Virus record (IMG/VR): IMGVR_UViG_3300042317_000038
Coordinates: 1 to 27,387 of that record
Source of the DNA: a virus
DNA: 27,387 nucleotides
Reading direction: 5' to 3' (one strand)
In this document: positions 1-6,007 of the stretch, piece after piece
Numbering within the stretch: position 1 is the first letter of the stretch
Layout of the letters: every line of letters starts with the position of its first letter
The notes under the pieces: model-generated
Database searches by the model: none
Told to the model about the DNA's origin: nothing
What the model saw: only the letters and a program-made list of their open reading frames with translations
Translations under genes and position numbers: made by a program

Positions 1-364
1 TAGGGTGGTTCATGGGGCGTGATTGTCGCCCCGTAGCCGGCGTCAATGTCACCTCGTTAGCGACAGACTTACGCCGCGGCATATTGTCGCCCCGTAACCG
101 TGACAAAATTATCGTGTAACGGTTGGGTCTTCGGTCATCACGACAATCAGCAGAACCACCGGCCCGCTTTTCCAACCGGACATATCCATGCTTAACCAGC
201 GTGTTCACCGAGCGTTGAACTGTGCGCACACTTATTGAACACTTCATAGCGATTGTCGCTTGGCTTGGCCATGCTTCAGTACCGTCATCGCTCGCGTGGT
301 CAGCGATAACAAGCAAAACCATTTTTTCAGTTGTCGGTAAGTTTGTTTTCCATACTTCCGTCAT
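1..364 (-). CDS. Winged-helix replication-initiator-like protein, 3' end cut by window edge
   Basis: An open frame begins at ATG 364 and runs off the left edge, giving 121 codons without a stop. Residues 14-62 read like the helix-turn-helix of phage replication initiators and RepA/DnaD-type proteins (HTH_36-like): LLVIADHASDDG (17-28), then AWPSQATIA (31-39) and SVRTVQRSVNTLVKHGYV (45-62), followed by a GG turn (69-70) and RPNRYTI (79-85), which resembles the wing. The residues after about 90 are basic and low in hydrophobics, like the linker between a DNA-binding domain and a helicase-loader domain. It overlaps the end of the WhiB-like gene by 38 bp, and no strong ribosome site is visible. 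The family resemblance is by eye; a transcriptional regulator with the same fold is the main alternative. The C-terminal part is not in the window. Confidence 0.72.
   Translation of the reverse strand, partial: MTEVWKTNLPTTEKMVLLVIADHASDDGTEAWPSQATIAMKCSISVRTVQRSVNTLVKHGYVRLEKRAGGSADCRDDRRPNRYTIILSRLRGDNMPRRKSVANEVTLTPATGRQSRPMNHP
14..96. repeat. 14-bp direct repeats and GC hairpin inside the initiator-like gene
   Basis: ATTGTCGCCCCGTA occurs exactly at 22-35 and 83-96 (61 bp apart). The core ATTGTCGC recurs at 252-259, and ATTGTCG occurs on the other strand near 142-148. The first copy also forms an inverted repeat, GGGGCG (14-19) with CGCCCC (27-32) around a 7-nt loop. The two copies lie in different reading frames of the gene, so the repeat is not explained by a protein repeat. 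Iterons within the initiator gene are a known phage origin arrangement (lambda O), so an origin is possible here; this is inference. Confidence 0.5.
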
Positions 365-701
365 TACGCGAATACTCATAGGCCTCCCAAATAGTGTCGT
401 AGGTTATGCCATACTCCTCTAAATCAAAAAGAGCGCGCCTCAATTGAGCCGGATATTTTTTAGGCTCCACTATGGCTTTCCGCTCAAGAGTGGTCATGCC
501 ACCCCAAACTCCATATTGCTCATGACCGAATCCATACGCTAAACAATCGCGTTGAATTGGACACCTTCCACAGATACTTCGCACCGCGTTTATGTACATA
601 TAAGCCCGGACATTCCGTTCTTCTTCCACGGCGTAAAATAAATCTGTATTGAGTCCCCAACATTCGGCTTTATCCCAATCTACTTGTTCGTACCGGGGCA
701 A
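327..701 (-). CDS. WhiB-like Fe-S transcriptional regulator
   Basis: The 124-residue product has the four-cysteine signature of WhiB proteins: C14, then C44-x2-C47-x5-C53. These ligate a [4Fe-4S] cluster. GVWGG (64-68) matches the family's G[VI]WGG turn and is followed by a basic segment and a long C-terminal extension. WhiB proteins bind the sigma factor or DNA and regulate actinobacterial genes; phage copies such as TM4 WhiBTM4 interfere with host WhiB2. The start is a TTG codon at 701, supported by AGGAG seven bases upstream; no in-frame ATG precedes the first cysteine. It overlaps the Cas4-like gene upstream by 22 bp and the initiator-like gene downstream by 38 bp. It is the best evidence for an actinobacterial host. 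Confidence 0.93.
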   Translation of the reverse strand: MPRYEQVDWDKAECWGLNTDLFYAVEEERNVRAYMYINAVRSICGRCPIQRDCLAYGFGHEQYGVWGGMTTLERKAIVEPKKYPAQLRRALFDLEEYGITYDTIWEAYEYSRNDGSMENKLTDN

Positions 702-1348
702 CCTATTTCTCCTGACGGGTCATAGAACTGGCAGTAATTAGAACACCACGAAAGTTTTTCCGTAGGCTCCGGGGCGGGAAGGTCGTTATCAACGATGTCT
801 TGGACATCTTGAATCCATTGAAGTCCAAGTTCAGCGATTTCACGAGAATAAGGTTCACGAAACTCTTTAACTTTGTCGCTACCGCCGTCACGGCATATAG
901 CAACCAGCGCAACCTCATTGACTTTGTATCCATTTTCCTCAAGTAGATACCCGTAGATATGTACTTGGTAGCGATACTTTTCGCTTGGAAAATATCGTAA
1001 ACCGTTTACCTTGGTTGTTTTCCAATCAACGACAAGGCCTTGGTCTTTGATAAAGAGGTCAATGTTGCCGGTGATATTTCCTGCCGTGAACTGTTGTTCA
1101 ATCAGGAAGTTATCGCCAAACGGGTCTTCTCTGCGAATGGCCTCAGATATACCGGCATGTATGTAGGTACCCATAATCGCGGGAAGGTTGTCCGTTTCAG
1201 CGGTCTTGGGTGTGTCTTTGAGTATGTGCCATAGATACCGTTTACATGAACCGGCACCACTAGGCCCAATTTTCTTTTGCTTAGAACGCGCTCTGTTGCC
1301 GTCATGAGCCTTCAACGCGTTCAAGAGCATGCTAGGTAGGTCCGTCAT
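680..1348 (-). CDS. Cas4/RecB-like PD-(D/E)XK nuclease with Fe-S cysteines
   Basis: The 222-residue protein shows the nuclease core H64, D97 (GNIDLF, 94-99), D108-W-K110 (VVDWKTTK, 106-113) and Q128 (YRYQVHIYGY, 125-134), as in RecB/Cas4 exonucleases. One cysteine before the core (C35) and three after it (C202, C206, C217) match the Cas4/AddB [4Fe-4S] pattern. Such enzymes resect DNA ends to give single-stranded tails. Phage genomes often pair them with an annealing protein, and one lies about 1 kb upstream here (2434-3006), suggesting a recombination or replication module. There is no CRISPR array nearby, so a role in CRISPR adaptation is unlikely. ATG at 1348 overlaps the preceding stop as ATGA. 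Confidence 0.88.
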   Translation of the reverse strand: MTDLPSMLLNALKAHDGNRARSKQKKIGPSGAGSCKRYLWHILKDTPKTAETDNLPAIMGTYIHAGISEAIRREDPFGDNFLIEQQFTAGNITGNIDLFIKDQGLVVDWKTTKVNGLRYFPSEKYRYQVHIYGYLLEENGYKVNEVALVAICRDGGSDKVKEFREPYSREIAELGLQWIQDVQDIVDNDLPAPEPTEKLSWCSNYCQFYDPSGEIGCPGTNK

Positions 1349-1536
1349 CTCACCCGCCCCAATACAGCCTCTATACAGCGTTCAATGATTGCGCCTTCTT
1401 GGAGATTGCCACACCGTTCACATACGCAAACCGGCATGACTTTCTTACGAAGTTCCTCAGCGATTTTGGCTCGCCAATATGCTTCAGCGAGAGCGGTTTG
1501 ACCTTTATCGGTCAAGGTGTAACCAGTATCTTCCAT
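1345..1536 (-). CDS. Small Cys-containing protein, function unknown
   Basis: Product of 63 residues. The first half is helical with a pattern like the end of a winged helix (LTDKGQTALAEAYWR, 8-22). The second half has four cysteines (C37, C39, C42, C54) in a CVCERCG arrangement that could bind a metal. It starts with TAATG coupling to the gene upstream and ends in an ATGA overlap with the Cas4-like gene, so it is translated within the same operon. I do not recognise a family. Confidence 0.75.
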   Translation of the reverse strand: MEDTGYTLTDKGQTALAEAYWRAKIAEELRKKVMPVCVCERCGNLQEGAIIERCIEAVLGRVR

Positions 1537-1904
1537 TAAATTATCTCCATACTTGTTCTAACACTTGTTCCAACAGAACGCGCAATATCAACTTGTGCGC
1601 GAATTCTTTGAGCGTTTGCTCGTGCGGCTCTAACTAGAGCGTCTACTTCAGCCATTTCAATATGCTTCTCACGGTTTGCGATTATCGCCATGTCCTCGCG
1701 CTCGCCTACGGTGTAATTCTTGCCGTTCGGTGCGGATTGTTTGGTAAGTGCCAACCGAGTTTCTGCCATTGAGATTTCATATTGAGCCTTCGTGTGATAG
1801 TAACGATATTCAGCCTTCACTAAATCTTCGTGACAACTATCAAGTTCCTTGCTCAATGATTTGAGTTTGGCTTCTACTTGTGCCGGTGTAACTACTTCAC
1901 TCAT
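1536..1904 (-). CDS. Coiled-coil protein, function unknown
   Basis: The 122-residue protein is almost entirely charged and helical, with long stretches of heptad-like spacing (residues 8-58 and 72-112) and a single cysteine at 24. There is no membrane segment. A GGGAG ribosome site precedes ATG 1904, and the start lies eight bases inside the preceding gene. Its position between a HTH-like protein and the nuclease suggests an accessory role in the recombination/replication block, but nothing in the sequence fixes one. Confidence 0.75.
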   Translation of the reverse strand: MSEVVTPAQVEAKLKSLSKELDSCHEDLVKAEYRYYHTKAQYEISMAETRLALTKQSAPNGKNYTVGEREDMAIIANREKHIEMAEVDALVRAARANAQRIRAQVDIARSVGTSVRTSMEII

Positions 1905-2133
1905 TAAATTCTGCTCCCGTTTTCTTTTTTTGCGCTTGTAGCAAAACCTTAGCGGAGTCCCCTGACAAATCCATGATGTCAGGTTGAAGCATCAAACCGG
2001 CGCGTTCACAAGCCAAGGCCAATTCAATAGGTTCTATATTGAGTTCTTTAGCGAGCGCCCGGATACCAAGCATGTTGATATGGACGCCAACAACGAATCC
2101 AGCGGGCGGTTTGAATGGTTTGTTTTTACTCAC
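1897..2133 (-). CDS. Small HTH-like protein, GTG start
   Basis: I choose GTG 2133 as the start: it forms a GTGA overlap with the upstream stop and has AGGA nine bases upstream. An ATG 39 bp further up would overlap the previous gene by 43 bp. The 78-residue product contains IRALAKELNIEPIELALACE (about 24-43), which looks like a helix-turn-helix (xxLAxxLNI...), followed by an acidic stretch and a lysine-rich tail. Function is unknown; DNA binding is a guess from that pattern. Confidence 0.65.
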   Translation of the reverse strand: MSKNKPFKPPAGFVVGVHINMLGIRALAKELNIEPIELALACERAGLMLQPDIMDLSGDSAKVLLQAQKKKTGAEFNE

Positions 2134-2444
2134 AACAACATATCCTGTTCTGCGGTTCGCCAAACGATACATTCGTGACCCTTGGCGTTTTTCCGCGTAG
2201 TACCTGTGTCAATTAGATAACCGTCTTTAACCAAACTCCCACGAGTGGGGCGCATGGTGTTACCGTCTATGTCCAACGCGGCTTGTGCTTCTTCATCTGT
2301 TGAGCCGGCCAATCCACGGCGGTAAAAGTATTCATAGACTTGTCTGCGTAAAGTGCCGGTTCTAGGTAGCACTTTTTCAGCGACCGCTCTGCTAGTGCGT
2401 TGAGCGTTGTTTGCGATTATTACGGTGTTACGGTCAATTGTCAC
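2130..2444 (-). CDS. Winged-helix DNA-binding protein, GTG start
   Basis: GTG 2444 is preceded by AAGGA at eight bases, while the first ATG (2477) lies deeper inside the upstream gene and has no such site. The 104-residue product contains a winged helix: GTLRRQVYEYFYRRGLAG (about 30-47), STDEEAQAALDI, the recognition-like NTMRPTRGSLVKDGYLIDTG and a wing ending in IVWR. This architecture (segments, then NTxRPRRxELxxxGxI) is common in small phage proteins annotated as HTH and in MarR-like fragments. Its site between the annealing protein and replication-type genes suggests a regulator or an accessory replication protein. Confidence 0.78.
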   Translation of the reverse strand: MTIDRNTVIIANNAQRTSRAVAEKVLPRTGTLRRQVYEYFYRRGLAGSTDEEAQAALDIDGNTMRPTRGSLVKDGYLIDTGTTRKNAKGHECIVWRTAEQDMLL

Positions 2445-3006
2445 TTGACAATTCCTTGACGCGTCCGTTGATAACATCTTTCAAGGTTTGGCCTTCCACC
2501 TTGACTTCAAGGACATCTTGATTATTGGTCCACATAGCCCGTAGGTCATCTACGGTCGTAAGGTGCTTGGCTGTTGGAATCAAAAGAGCGGCCTTGGCTA
2601 CTTGTTCCGGTGTTACTTCAACTACCGGCCGGCTCTTGGGTGCCGGTTTGCGTGGTTCAGACTTATAGCGCTCAACCTTTTCCATTTCTTGGCGGCTTGG
2701 GCGTTTGCCTTCCGGAGCGCCAAGGCATAGAACGGAGTTACTTATGGCCCTGCCAATTGCCGAGGTTTCACAGTTCTCTAGGGCAGAGGTTTTGTTCACG
2801 AAACCAGCGCCTACGATTTCCTCAGCGTATCCGGTCGCGGACGGTGATAAGTCCTCGGGTGTCAAATAGATTTCAGCCTTCACGATAAAACTACGCTCAT
2901 CGCGGTAGACCATGTCTGTTAAAACCCGGGCTAGTGGGTATGCGGTATAGAGTCTACGAAGCCGGCTCTCAACCAGTTCGTAATCCTCTAGGTATTCAGT
3001 TGCCAT
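2434..3006 (-). CDS. ERF/Rad52-like single-strand annealing protein
   Basis: ATG 3006 is chosen because AGGAAGG lies six bases upstream; an upstream ATG at 3171 would add 55 residues of poor composition that overlap the opposite-strand gene. The 190-residue product has a conserved core: RSFIVKAEIYL (38-48), an AT/GYAEE segment, then CETSAIGRAISN (79-90), which matches the ETSAIGRAL motif of phage ERF-type annealing proteins. A lysine/proline-rich linker separates a small C-terminal helical domain (about 130-190). Such proteins anneal complementary single strands during recombination. With the Cas4-like nuclease downstream it forms a probable exonuclease/annealase pair. It is short for ERF proteins, so I am less sure of the subfamily than of the type. 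Confidence 0.75.
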   Translation of the reverse strand: MATEYLEDYELVESRLRRLYTAYPLARVLTDMVYRDERSFIVKAEIYLTPEDLSPSATGYAEEIVGAGFVNKTSALENCETSAIGRAISNSVLCLGAPEGKRPSRQEMEKVERYKSEPRKPAPKSRPVVEVTPEQVAKAALLIPTAKHLTTVDDLRAMWTNNQDVLEVKVEGQTLKDVINGRVKELSSDN

Positions 3007-3025
3007 TACTTGCCTTCCTGTTAGG

Positions 3026-3078
3026 GGGTCTAAGACCCGTTGTGCGTAGATTGCCGTAATACTTCCCGGAATGGAAGT
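3026..3078. promoter_or_regulatory. Two inverted repeats in the divergent gap
   Basis: The 125-bp gap between the divergent genes starting at 3006 (leftward) and 3132 (rightward) holds GGGTCT-A-AGACCC (3026-3038) and ACTTCC-N6-GGAAGT (3061-3078). Either could be an operator or a short hairpin. I see no convincing -35/-10 pair for either direction, so promoter activity here is only inferred from the divergent layout. Confidence 0.3.
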
Positions 3079-3131
3079 CCCCCGCCGGCGTGGCGTGGAA
3101 TTCTTTTTGTAATAGGTCTTAGAATCGCGAT

Positions 3132-3362
3132 ATGGCCAACCCACCTCAAATACCACAGAACCCTCACCCAAACGCGAGAGTCGTTTTGAGCCTTCATCAG
3201 TTGTATATTGAAATTGAACATGAAGCGATTTATCCTGACCAAATAACTGACATGGCCAGCCGAGCCTATGATTTGTTTGTCAATTCGCTTGTGGCCTCTA
3301 AAGAAGCCGGCATGGATATTCGTAGGACTCCTGACTTTGAGTGGGACGAGGACGAGGATTAA
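3132..3362 (+). CDS. Lone rightward gene, small acidic-tailed protein
   Basis: This is the only plus-strand gene I accept. The 76-residue product has a normal, soluble, amphipathic composition (segments ARVVLSLHQLYIEIEHEA and ITDMASRAYDLFVNSLVAS) and ends in a very acidic tail (FEWDEDED). No coding candidate on the minus strand of this interval looks like a protein. Its stop overlaps the stop of the leftward gene at 3359-3361. No clear ribosome site is visible, only AGG about 15 bases upstream. It could be a regulator or a small inhibitor with an acidic, DNA-mimic-like tail, but I recognise no family. Confidence 0.55.
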   Translation: MANPPQIPQNPHPNARVVLSLHQLYIEIEHEAIYPDQITDMASRAYDLFVNSLVASKEAGMDIRRTPDFEWDEDED

Positions 3363-3592
3363 ATTTTCTGTTTGTGTTCGTCACAAACACAAGTACATGG
3401 AACCGGATAAGCCGCTCTCATTTGAGTCCTGAGCATGCGGGTCATTTGATACGCGTCCAAGGCGATTTCAGCCCAATCAACTAGAGCCTCTGCGGCATAC
3501 GGCTCCTTAGTCATTTCTGCTATTGCGTTGATTGCTCTACCTCTGCGTTCAACTTGTTTTTCAATAGCCTCTTGGAATTGTTCTTTGGTCAT
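3359..3592 (-). CDS. Small helical protein with Cys-rich C-terminus, unknown
   Basis: ATG 3592 has AAAGGAG six bases upstream and overlaps the previous stop as TAATG; an ATG 39 bp further upstream lacks such support. The 77-residue product is helical over most of its length (EQFQEAIEKQVERRGRAINA, then an acidic and hydrophobic helix) and ends in PVPCTCVCDEHKQKI, a short cysteine/histidine cluster that might bind metal. It is the last gene of the leftward run that meets the opposing gene at 3132-3362. Confidence 0.75.
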   Translation of the reverse strand: MTKEQFQEAIEKQVERRGRAINAIAEMTKEPYAAEALVDWAEIALDAYQMTRMLRTQMRAAYPVPCTCVCDEHKQKI

Positions 3593-3669
3593 TAGTAACT
3601 CCTTTGAATACATTCGTAGCACATTCCACATTCACATTGGTACTTAGGCTTCTTGATTTTTTTGGTCAT
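3592..3669 (-). CDS. 25-residue Cys-rich microprotein
   Basis: A 25-codon frame begins with ATG 3669 inside the stop of the upstream gene (TAATG) and ends with TAA that overlaps the ATG of the next gene (again TAATG). The product starts with a lysine-rich stretch and carries C12, C14, C17 and C20 (CECGMCYEC). Its own stop region contains the AAAGGAG ribosome site of the next gene. Perfect coupling on both sides and a metal-site-like cysteine pattern support a translated gene rather than chance, but it could be mainly a translational bridge. Confidence 0.55.
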   Translation of the reverse strand: MTKKIKKPKYQCECGMCYECIQRSY

Positions 3670-4073
3670 TAGTCCAACCGCCCTTCTGCTGTTGCGTTAA
3701 TTCCCCAACCGCGTAGAACTACTGCGAACGCTTCAGCCGCGGCCATTTTGCGCTCGTATGATTGTCCAAAATTACAACCAGTTTCACGCTCAATAGCGTT
3801 CGTGGATATTTCGTATCCGCCGTAGTAACCCTTGTGACCAACTCCGCGGGCCTTGAGCCATTGAACAAATCCACCGCGGGCCGGCCGGATTGTCACCCAA
3901 GCAAAACCGCATGGACCTTCCATAATCACACTTGGGGCTTCAAGAGGTGTGCCGTCAAGGTCTACACGGACAACGCCCATAGGTGTCGGCGTCATATCTT
4001 TGCCGGCGTTCATCGCTTTTCCGCATGCGTAAATCCACAAGTCAAGCGCTGTGGTTGTAGGTGCTAATGTCAT
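3669..4073 (-). CDS. Conserved-looking hypothetical protein
   Basis: ATG 4073 (GGAAGG nine bases upstream) is preferred over ATG 4142, which would add 23 basic residues covering the leader. The 134-residue product has a mixed alpha/beta composition: an N-terminal segment (TTALDLWIYACGKAMNAG), a beta-rich middle (VVRVDLDGTPLEAP...CGFAWVTIRP), a Gly-rich stretch with YYGGYE, and a C-terminal helix containing RKMAAAEAFAVVLRGWG. I do not recognise a family. It precedes and is coupled to the 25-residue microprotein. Confidence 0.75.
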   Translation of the reverse strand: MTLAPTTTALDLWIYACGKAMNAGKDMTPTPMGVVRVDLDGTPLEAPSVIMEGPCGFAWVTIRPARGGFVQWLKARGVGHKGYYGGYEISTNAIERETGCNFGQSYERKMAAAEAFAVVLRGWGINATAEGRLD

Positions 4074-4088
4074 TTTGTACCGCCTTCC

Positions 4089-4101
4089 GGGCCTGTGGCC
4101 C
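4089..4101 (-). other. Small hairpin before the gene at 4073
   Basis: On the minus strand GGGCC-ACA-GGCCC ends right next to the GGAAGG ribosome site of the gene starting at 4073. It could modulate translation initiation. The 87-bp leader (4074-4160) also has TTGTAT, 17 bases, TACTCT, which is only a weak promoter candidate. Confidence 0.3.
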
Positions 4102-4160
4102 CTAGTTGTTCTTAGAGTAAACCCACCGGCAGACAAATACAAGCATTTGACAAACTTTTT

Positions 4161-4265
4161 TTAATTTATTTTGTGATGTCCGTTACGCTCAACGATTGCG
4201 ACATCTACATTGTCGTCAATATTGTTTTCATGTTCAAGAGTACAGTTGCCACATTGAATACACAT
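4161..4265 (-). CDS. 34-residue Cys-containing microprotein
   Basis: ATG 4265 overlaps the TAA of the upstream gene (TAATG). The frame runs 34 codons to TAA at 4161-4163. The product has an N-terminal CxxCxxC (C2, C5, C8: CIQCGNC) followed by an acidic, Asn-rich middle (EHENNIDDNVDVAI) and a basic tail with HHK. The N-terminal motif resembles one knuckle of a zinc ribbon. It closes the run of coupled genes that starts at 5953. Existence is supported by position and composition only. Confidence 0.5.
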   Translation of the reverse strand: MCIQCGNCTLEHENNIDDNVDVAIVERNGHHKIN

Positions 4266-4447
4266 TAGATACTCCACCACCCGCGAATCGTTCCCCCAAG
4301 AGGACAAACATTCCAATCAGCCTTACCGTCTGCTATCCATTGTTTATGAAGTTGCGTTTGAAATGTGAAATCAGGTTCATGAGTATTGCGCCCACAATCA
4401 GGACATAGTGGAGCATTGACATACTCGTAAACATGCCGGCAATACAT
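4265..4447 (-). CDS. Small zinc-ribbon-like protein
   Basis: The 60-residue protein has C3, C15-x2-C18 (CPDCG) and C48, plus several Trp and His residues (H5, H23, H34), and ends in GGTIRGWWSI. The CPDCG knuckle is typical of zinc ribbons. ATG 4447 overlaps the metallophosphoesterase stop as TAATG, and its own stop overlaps the next start the same way. A role in nucleic-acid or protein binding is possible; no specific family is recognised. Confidence 0.72.
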   Translation of the reverse strand: MYCRHVYEYVNAPLCPDCGRNTHEPDFTFQTQLHKQWIADGKADWNVCPLGGTIRGWWSI

Positions 4448-5484
4448 TAGTCAAGCCAAATCTTGTACGCGGCTGTGACGCGACCTTTCTGCGGGTCTAC
4501 GAAATGTAAACGCTGTGAAGGTGTTGCGCTCGCGGCCAACATAACACCGGCATAACGATTATCAGACTCCGTTGAACCGGTTTGATAAACAGAACCTAAA
4601 CCGTTTGCCATAGGCCATTCAGCGTGAGTGTGATAATGGCCAATATAGACATCACGGAAATCCCAATCGTAAGCACCGGAGCGCCAGCGGTTTGCGTGTT
4701 GAACTATCTGCCCGGGTGAAGCGAATCCGTTGCGACCAACTTCGTCACCGTGAATCAACAAGGCTTTGTAATTGCCTATCTGTACTCGTTGAATATCCTC
4801 AGGGGAATCGTTCCATGTCAATCGTTTTTCATTGGCCAATAATTGCCGGGCCAACTCGTAACACATACGGTCAAAGTTATCTGACCGGGGAACTGAATCG
4901 CGCTTACTACCAATACGGCCGTGATTTCCCCATTCCGCTACGACCTCAACTTTTTCATAATGACGCAACGCGTACCTAACGACATCTACGGCTAGTCTTG
5001 ACACATTTACATATTGCTCAAAGAGTGTGGAATCTATTTCAAATACTTGGCTTGGGAAATTAAACAAACCCTCAATCATGTCCCCGCCGAACATAATCGT
5101 ACAATTTTTAACCGGGTGGTCTGCCCGGTGGATTTCTGTAATGCGTACAGCCTTTTCCGCAAACGACATGACTCGTTTTTTCATGATTGTTGAGTCATAA
5201 GTAGTTGTCCGTTTGGCCCCTTGCCAATCCGTCATGTGCCACAAGGCAACCTCAGGTTTTCCTTTGACACCTTTTGCCACCTTGAATTCTTCAACTGGTT
5301 TGATTTCGCCCATAGACAACATCGCGTCATAGGCAGATTGTTTAGTGACCTCAACTAATTCTTCGTTGCGCTCCTTGGCTTTCTTGAGTTGCTTTTGTAA
5401 CCGGATAACGGCTTGTTGTAATTCTTTTAGATTTTCACTCTTGAGTTCATCAGGAGTTTCATCAAATTGGTCTTTGAGTGTCAT
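4447..5484 (-). CDS. Metallophosphoesterase with N-terminal coiled coil
   Basis: ATG 5484 overlaps the upstream stop as ATGA. The 345-residue product begins with a coiled coil (about 12-48), then a calcineurin-like phosphoesterase domain: D86 (HMTDWQ, 83-88), GGD (133-135), GNHG (186-189), HGD (245-247) and GHYHTH (282-287), the expected metal-binding blocks in order. The first block has Q88 where the classical DxH motif has histidine, a variant to note. Such phage enzymes cleave phosphodiesters or phosphomonoesters (nuclease of the SbcD/Mre11 type, or nucleotide phosphatases); the substrate cannot be told from sequence. The neighbourhood of recombination genes favours DNA processing, as inference. 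Confidence 0.87.
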   Translation of the reverse strand: MTLKDQFDETPDELKSENLKELQQAVIRLQKQLKKAKERNEELVEVTKQSAYDAMLSMGEIKPVEEFKVAKGVKGKPEVALWHMTDWQGAKRTTTYDSTIMKKRVMSFAEKAVRITEIHRADHPVKNCTIMFGGDMIEGLFNFPSQVFEIDSTLFEQYVNVSRLAVDVVRYALRHYEKVEVVAEWGNHGRIGSKRDSVPRSDNFDRMCYELARQLLANEKRLTWNDSPEDIQRVQIGNYKALLIHGDEVGRNGFASPGQIVQHANRWRSGAYDWDFRDVYIGHYHTHAEWPMANGLGSVYQTGSTESDNRYAGVMLAASATPSQRLHFVDPQKGRVTAAYKIWLD

Positions 5485-5741
5485 TGGTTCACAATTTCTA
5501 CGGCGTGGTGAATGTAACCAAGTTTGTCTACCCAAGAATCATTATGAGTTGGATTATTAAACAAGCGTACTGTTTTAAGTGAGTCCATCATAAGAGCCAC
5601 TTGATACGCCGGTATTGGGTCAATATTTAATAACGCTCCCCATACCTTGCCAATGCGCTCAAAATTTTCAAGCGCTCCACCATATTCGGCTTCGCGGCTA
5701 TCTAGGACTTCTTGGAGTTTTGCGTTTTGGGGCAACGACAT
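5481..5741 (-). CDS. DUF6378-like protein
   Basis: The 86-residue product reads like a small family common in phages (annotated DUF6378): SREAEYGGALENFERIGKVW (16-35), then PAYQVALMMDSLKTVRLFNN and a histidine/aspartate segment (THNDSWVDKLGYIHHAV). This arrangement of Asp/His-bearing helices resembles the all-alpha nucleotide pyrophosphohydrolase style, though no function is established. ATG 5741 has AGGAAGGG just upstream and lies 40 bp inside the previous gene; the overlap is real because both ends are supported. Confidence 0.78.
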   Translation of the reverse strand: MSLPQNAKLQEVLDSREAEYGGALENFERIGKVWGALLNIDPIPAYQVALMMDSLKTVRLFNNPTHNDSWVDKLGYIHHAVEIVNQ

Positions 5742-5953
5742 AATCCCTTCCTATGTTCCATAATTGAAATTTCAGCGATACGGTGGCCTTCTGTCCGTAA
5801 CGCTTTTGCGATTGTGATATTTGGATAACCCTCAAGTAATGCTTGAGAGAGTGTGGCCTTATCTTCCGGTGACAGTTTGTTGATTACTCGTTGAAACGGA
5901 CAATACAAACTTTTATCAACTGCGAATTTCTGTAAAGACTCTTTGAGCGCCAT
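5702..5953 (-). CDS. Small HTH-like protein, first gene of early block
   Basis: The 83-residue product has a segment like a helix-turn-helix (DKATLSQALLEGYPNITIAK, then ALRTEGHRIAEISIMEHRKG) and ends with CRCPKTQNSKKS. The C-x-C, the EHRKG turn and an early CPF (C18-P-F) suggest a small DNA-binding or metal-binding protein. ATG 5953 is used; a TTG two codons earlier is an alternative. No ribosome site is visible upstream, because the leader consists of 12-bp repeats. It is the first gene after the terminator-like hairpin and so may head an early transcript and act as its regulator. Confidence 0.68.
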   Translation of the reverse strand: MALKESLQKFAVDKSLYCPFQRVINKLSPEDKATLSQALLEGYPNITIAKALRTEGHRIAEISIMEHRKGLCRCPKTQNSKKS

Positions 5954-5957
5954 GGGC

Positions 5958-5993
5958 AAAGACTAACGCAAAGACCCTAGAAAAGACTAGACC
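5958..5993. repeat. Three 12-bp tandem units beginning AAAGAC
   Basis: AAAGAC occurs at 5958, 5970 and 5982, exactly 12 bp apart; the units are AAAGACTAACGC, AAAGACCCTAGA and AAAGACTAGACC. They fill the leader between the terminator-like hairpin and ATG 5953. Regular spacing near one helical turn suggests binding of a regulator to one DNA face, but a translational role is also possible. Confidence 0.6.
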
Positions 5994-6007
5994 CCGCCGA
6001 AGCGGGG
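5978..6007 (-). terminator. Leftward terminator with UUCG tetraloop
   Basis: In the leftward transcript CCCCGC-UUCG-GCGGGG (6007-5992) forms a perfect six-pair stem with the very stable C(UUCG)G loop, followed by a moderately U-rich tail (UCUAGUCUUUUCUAG). It sits just after the lysis genes and before the early block, where a terminator would be expected. The tail is weaker than in a classical intrinsic terminator, so partial read-through is likely. Confidence 0.68.

Noticed and set aside
680-1348. CRISPR adaptation role for the Cas4-like protein
   Set aside because: No CRISPR array, cas1 or cas2 is present in the window; phage Cas4-like nucleases commonly act in recombination.
3007-3171. 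Extension of the annealing protein to ATG 3171
   Set aside because: The added 55 residues have poor composition and overlap the opposite-strand gene, while ATG 3006 has a strong ribosome site.
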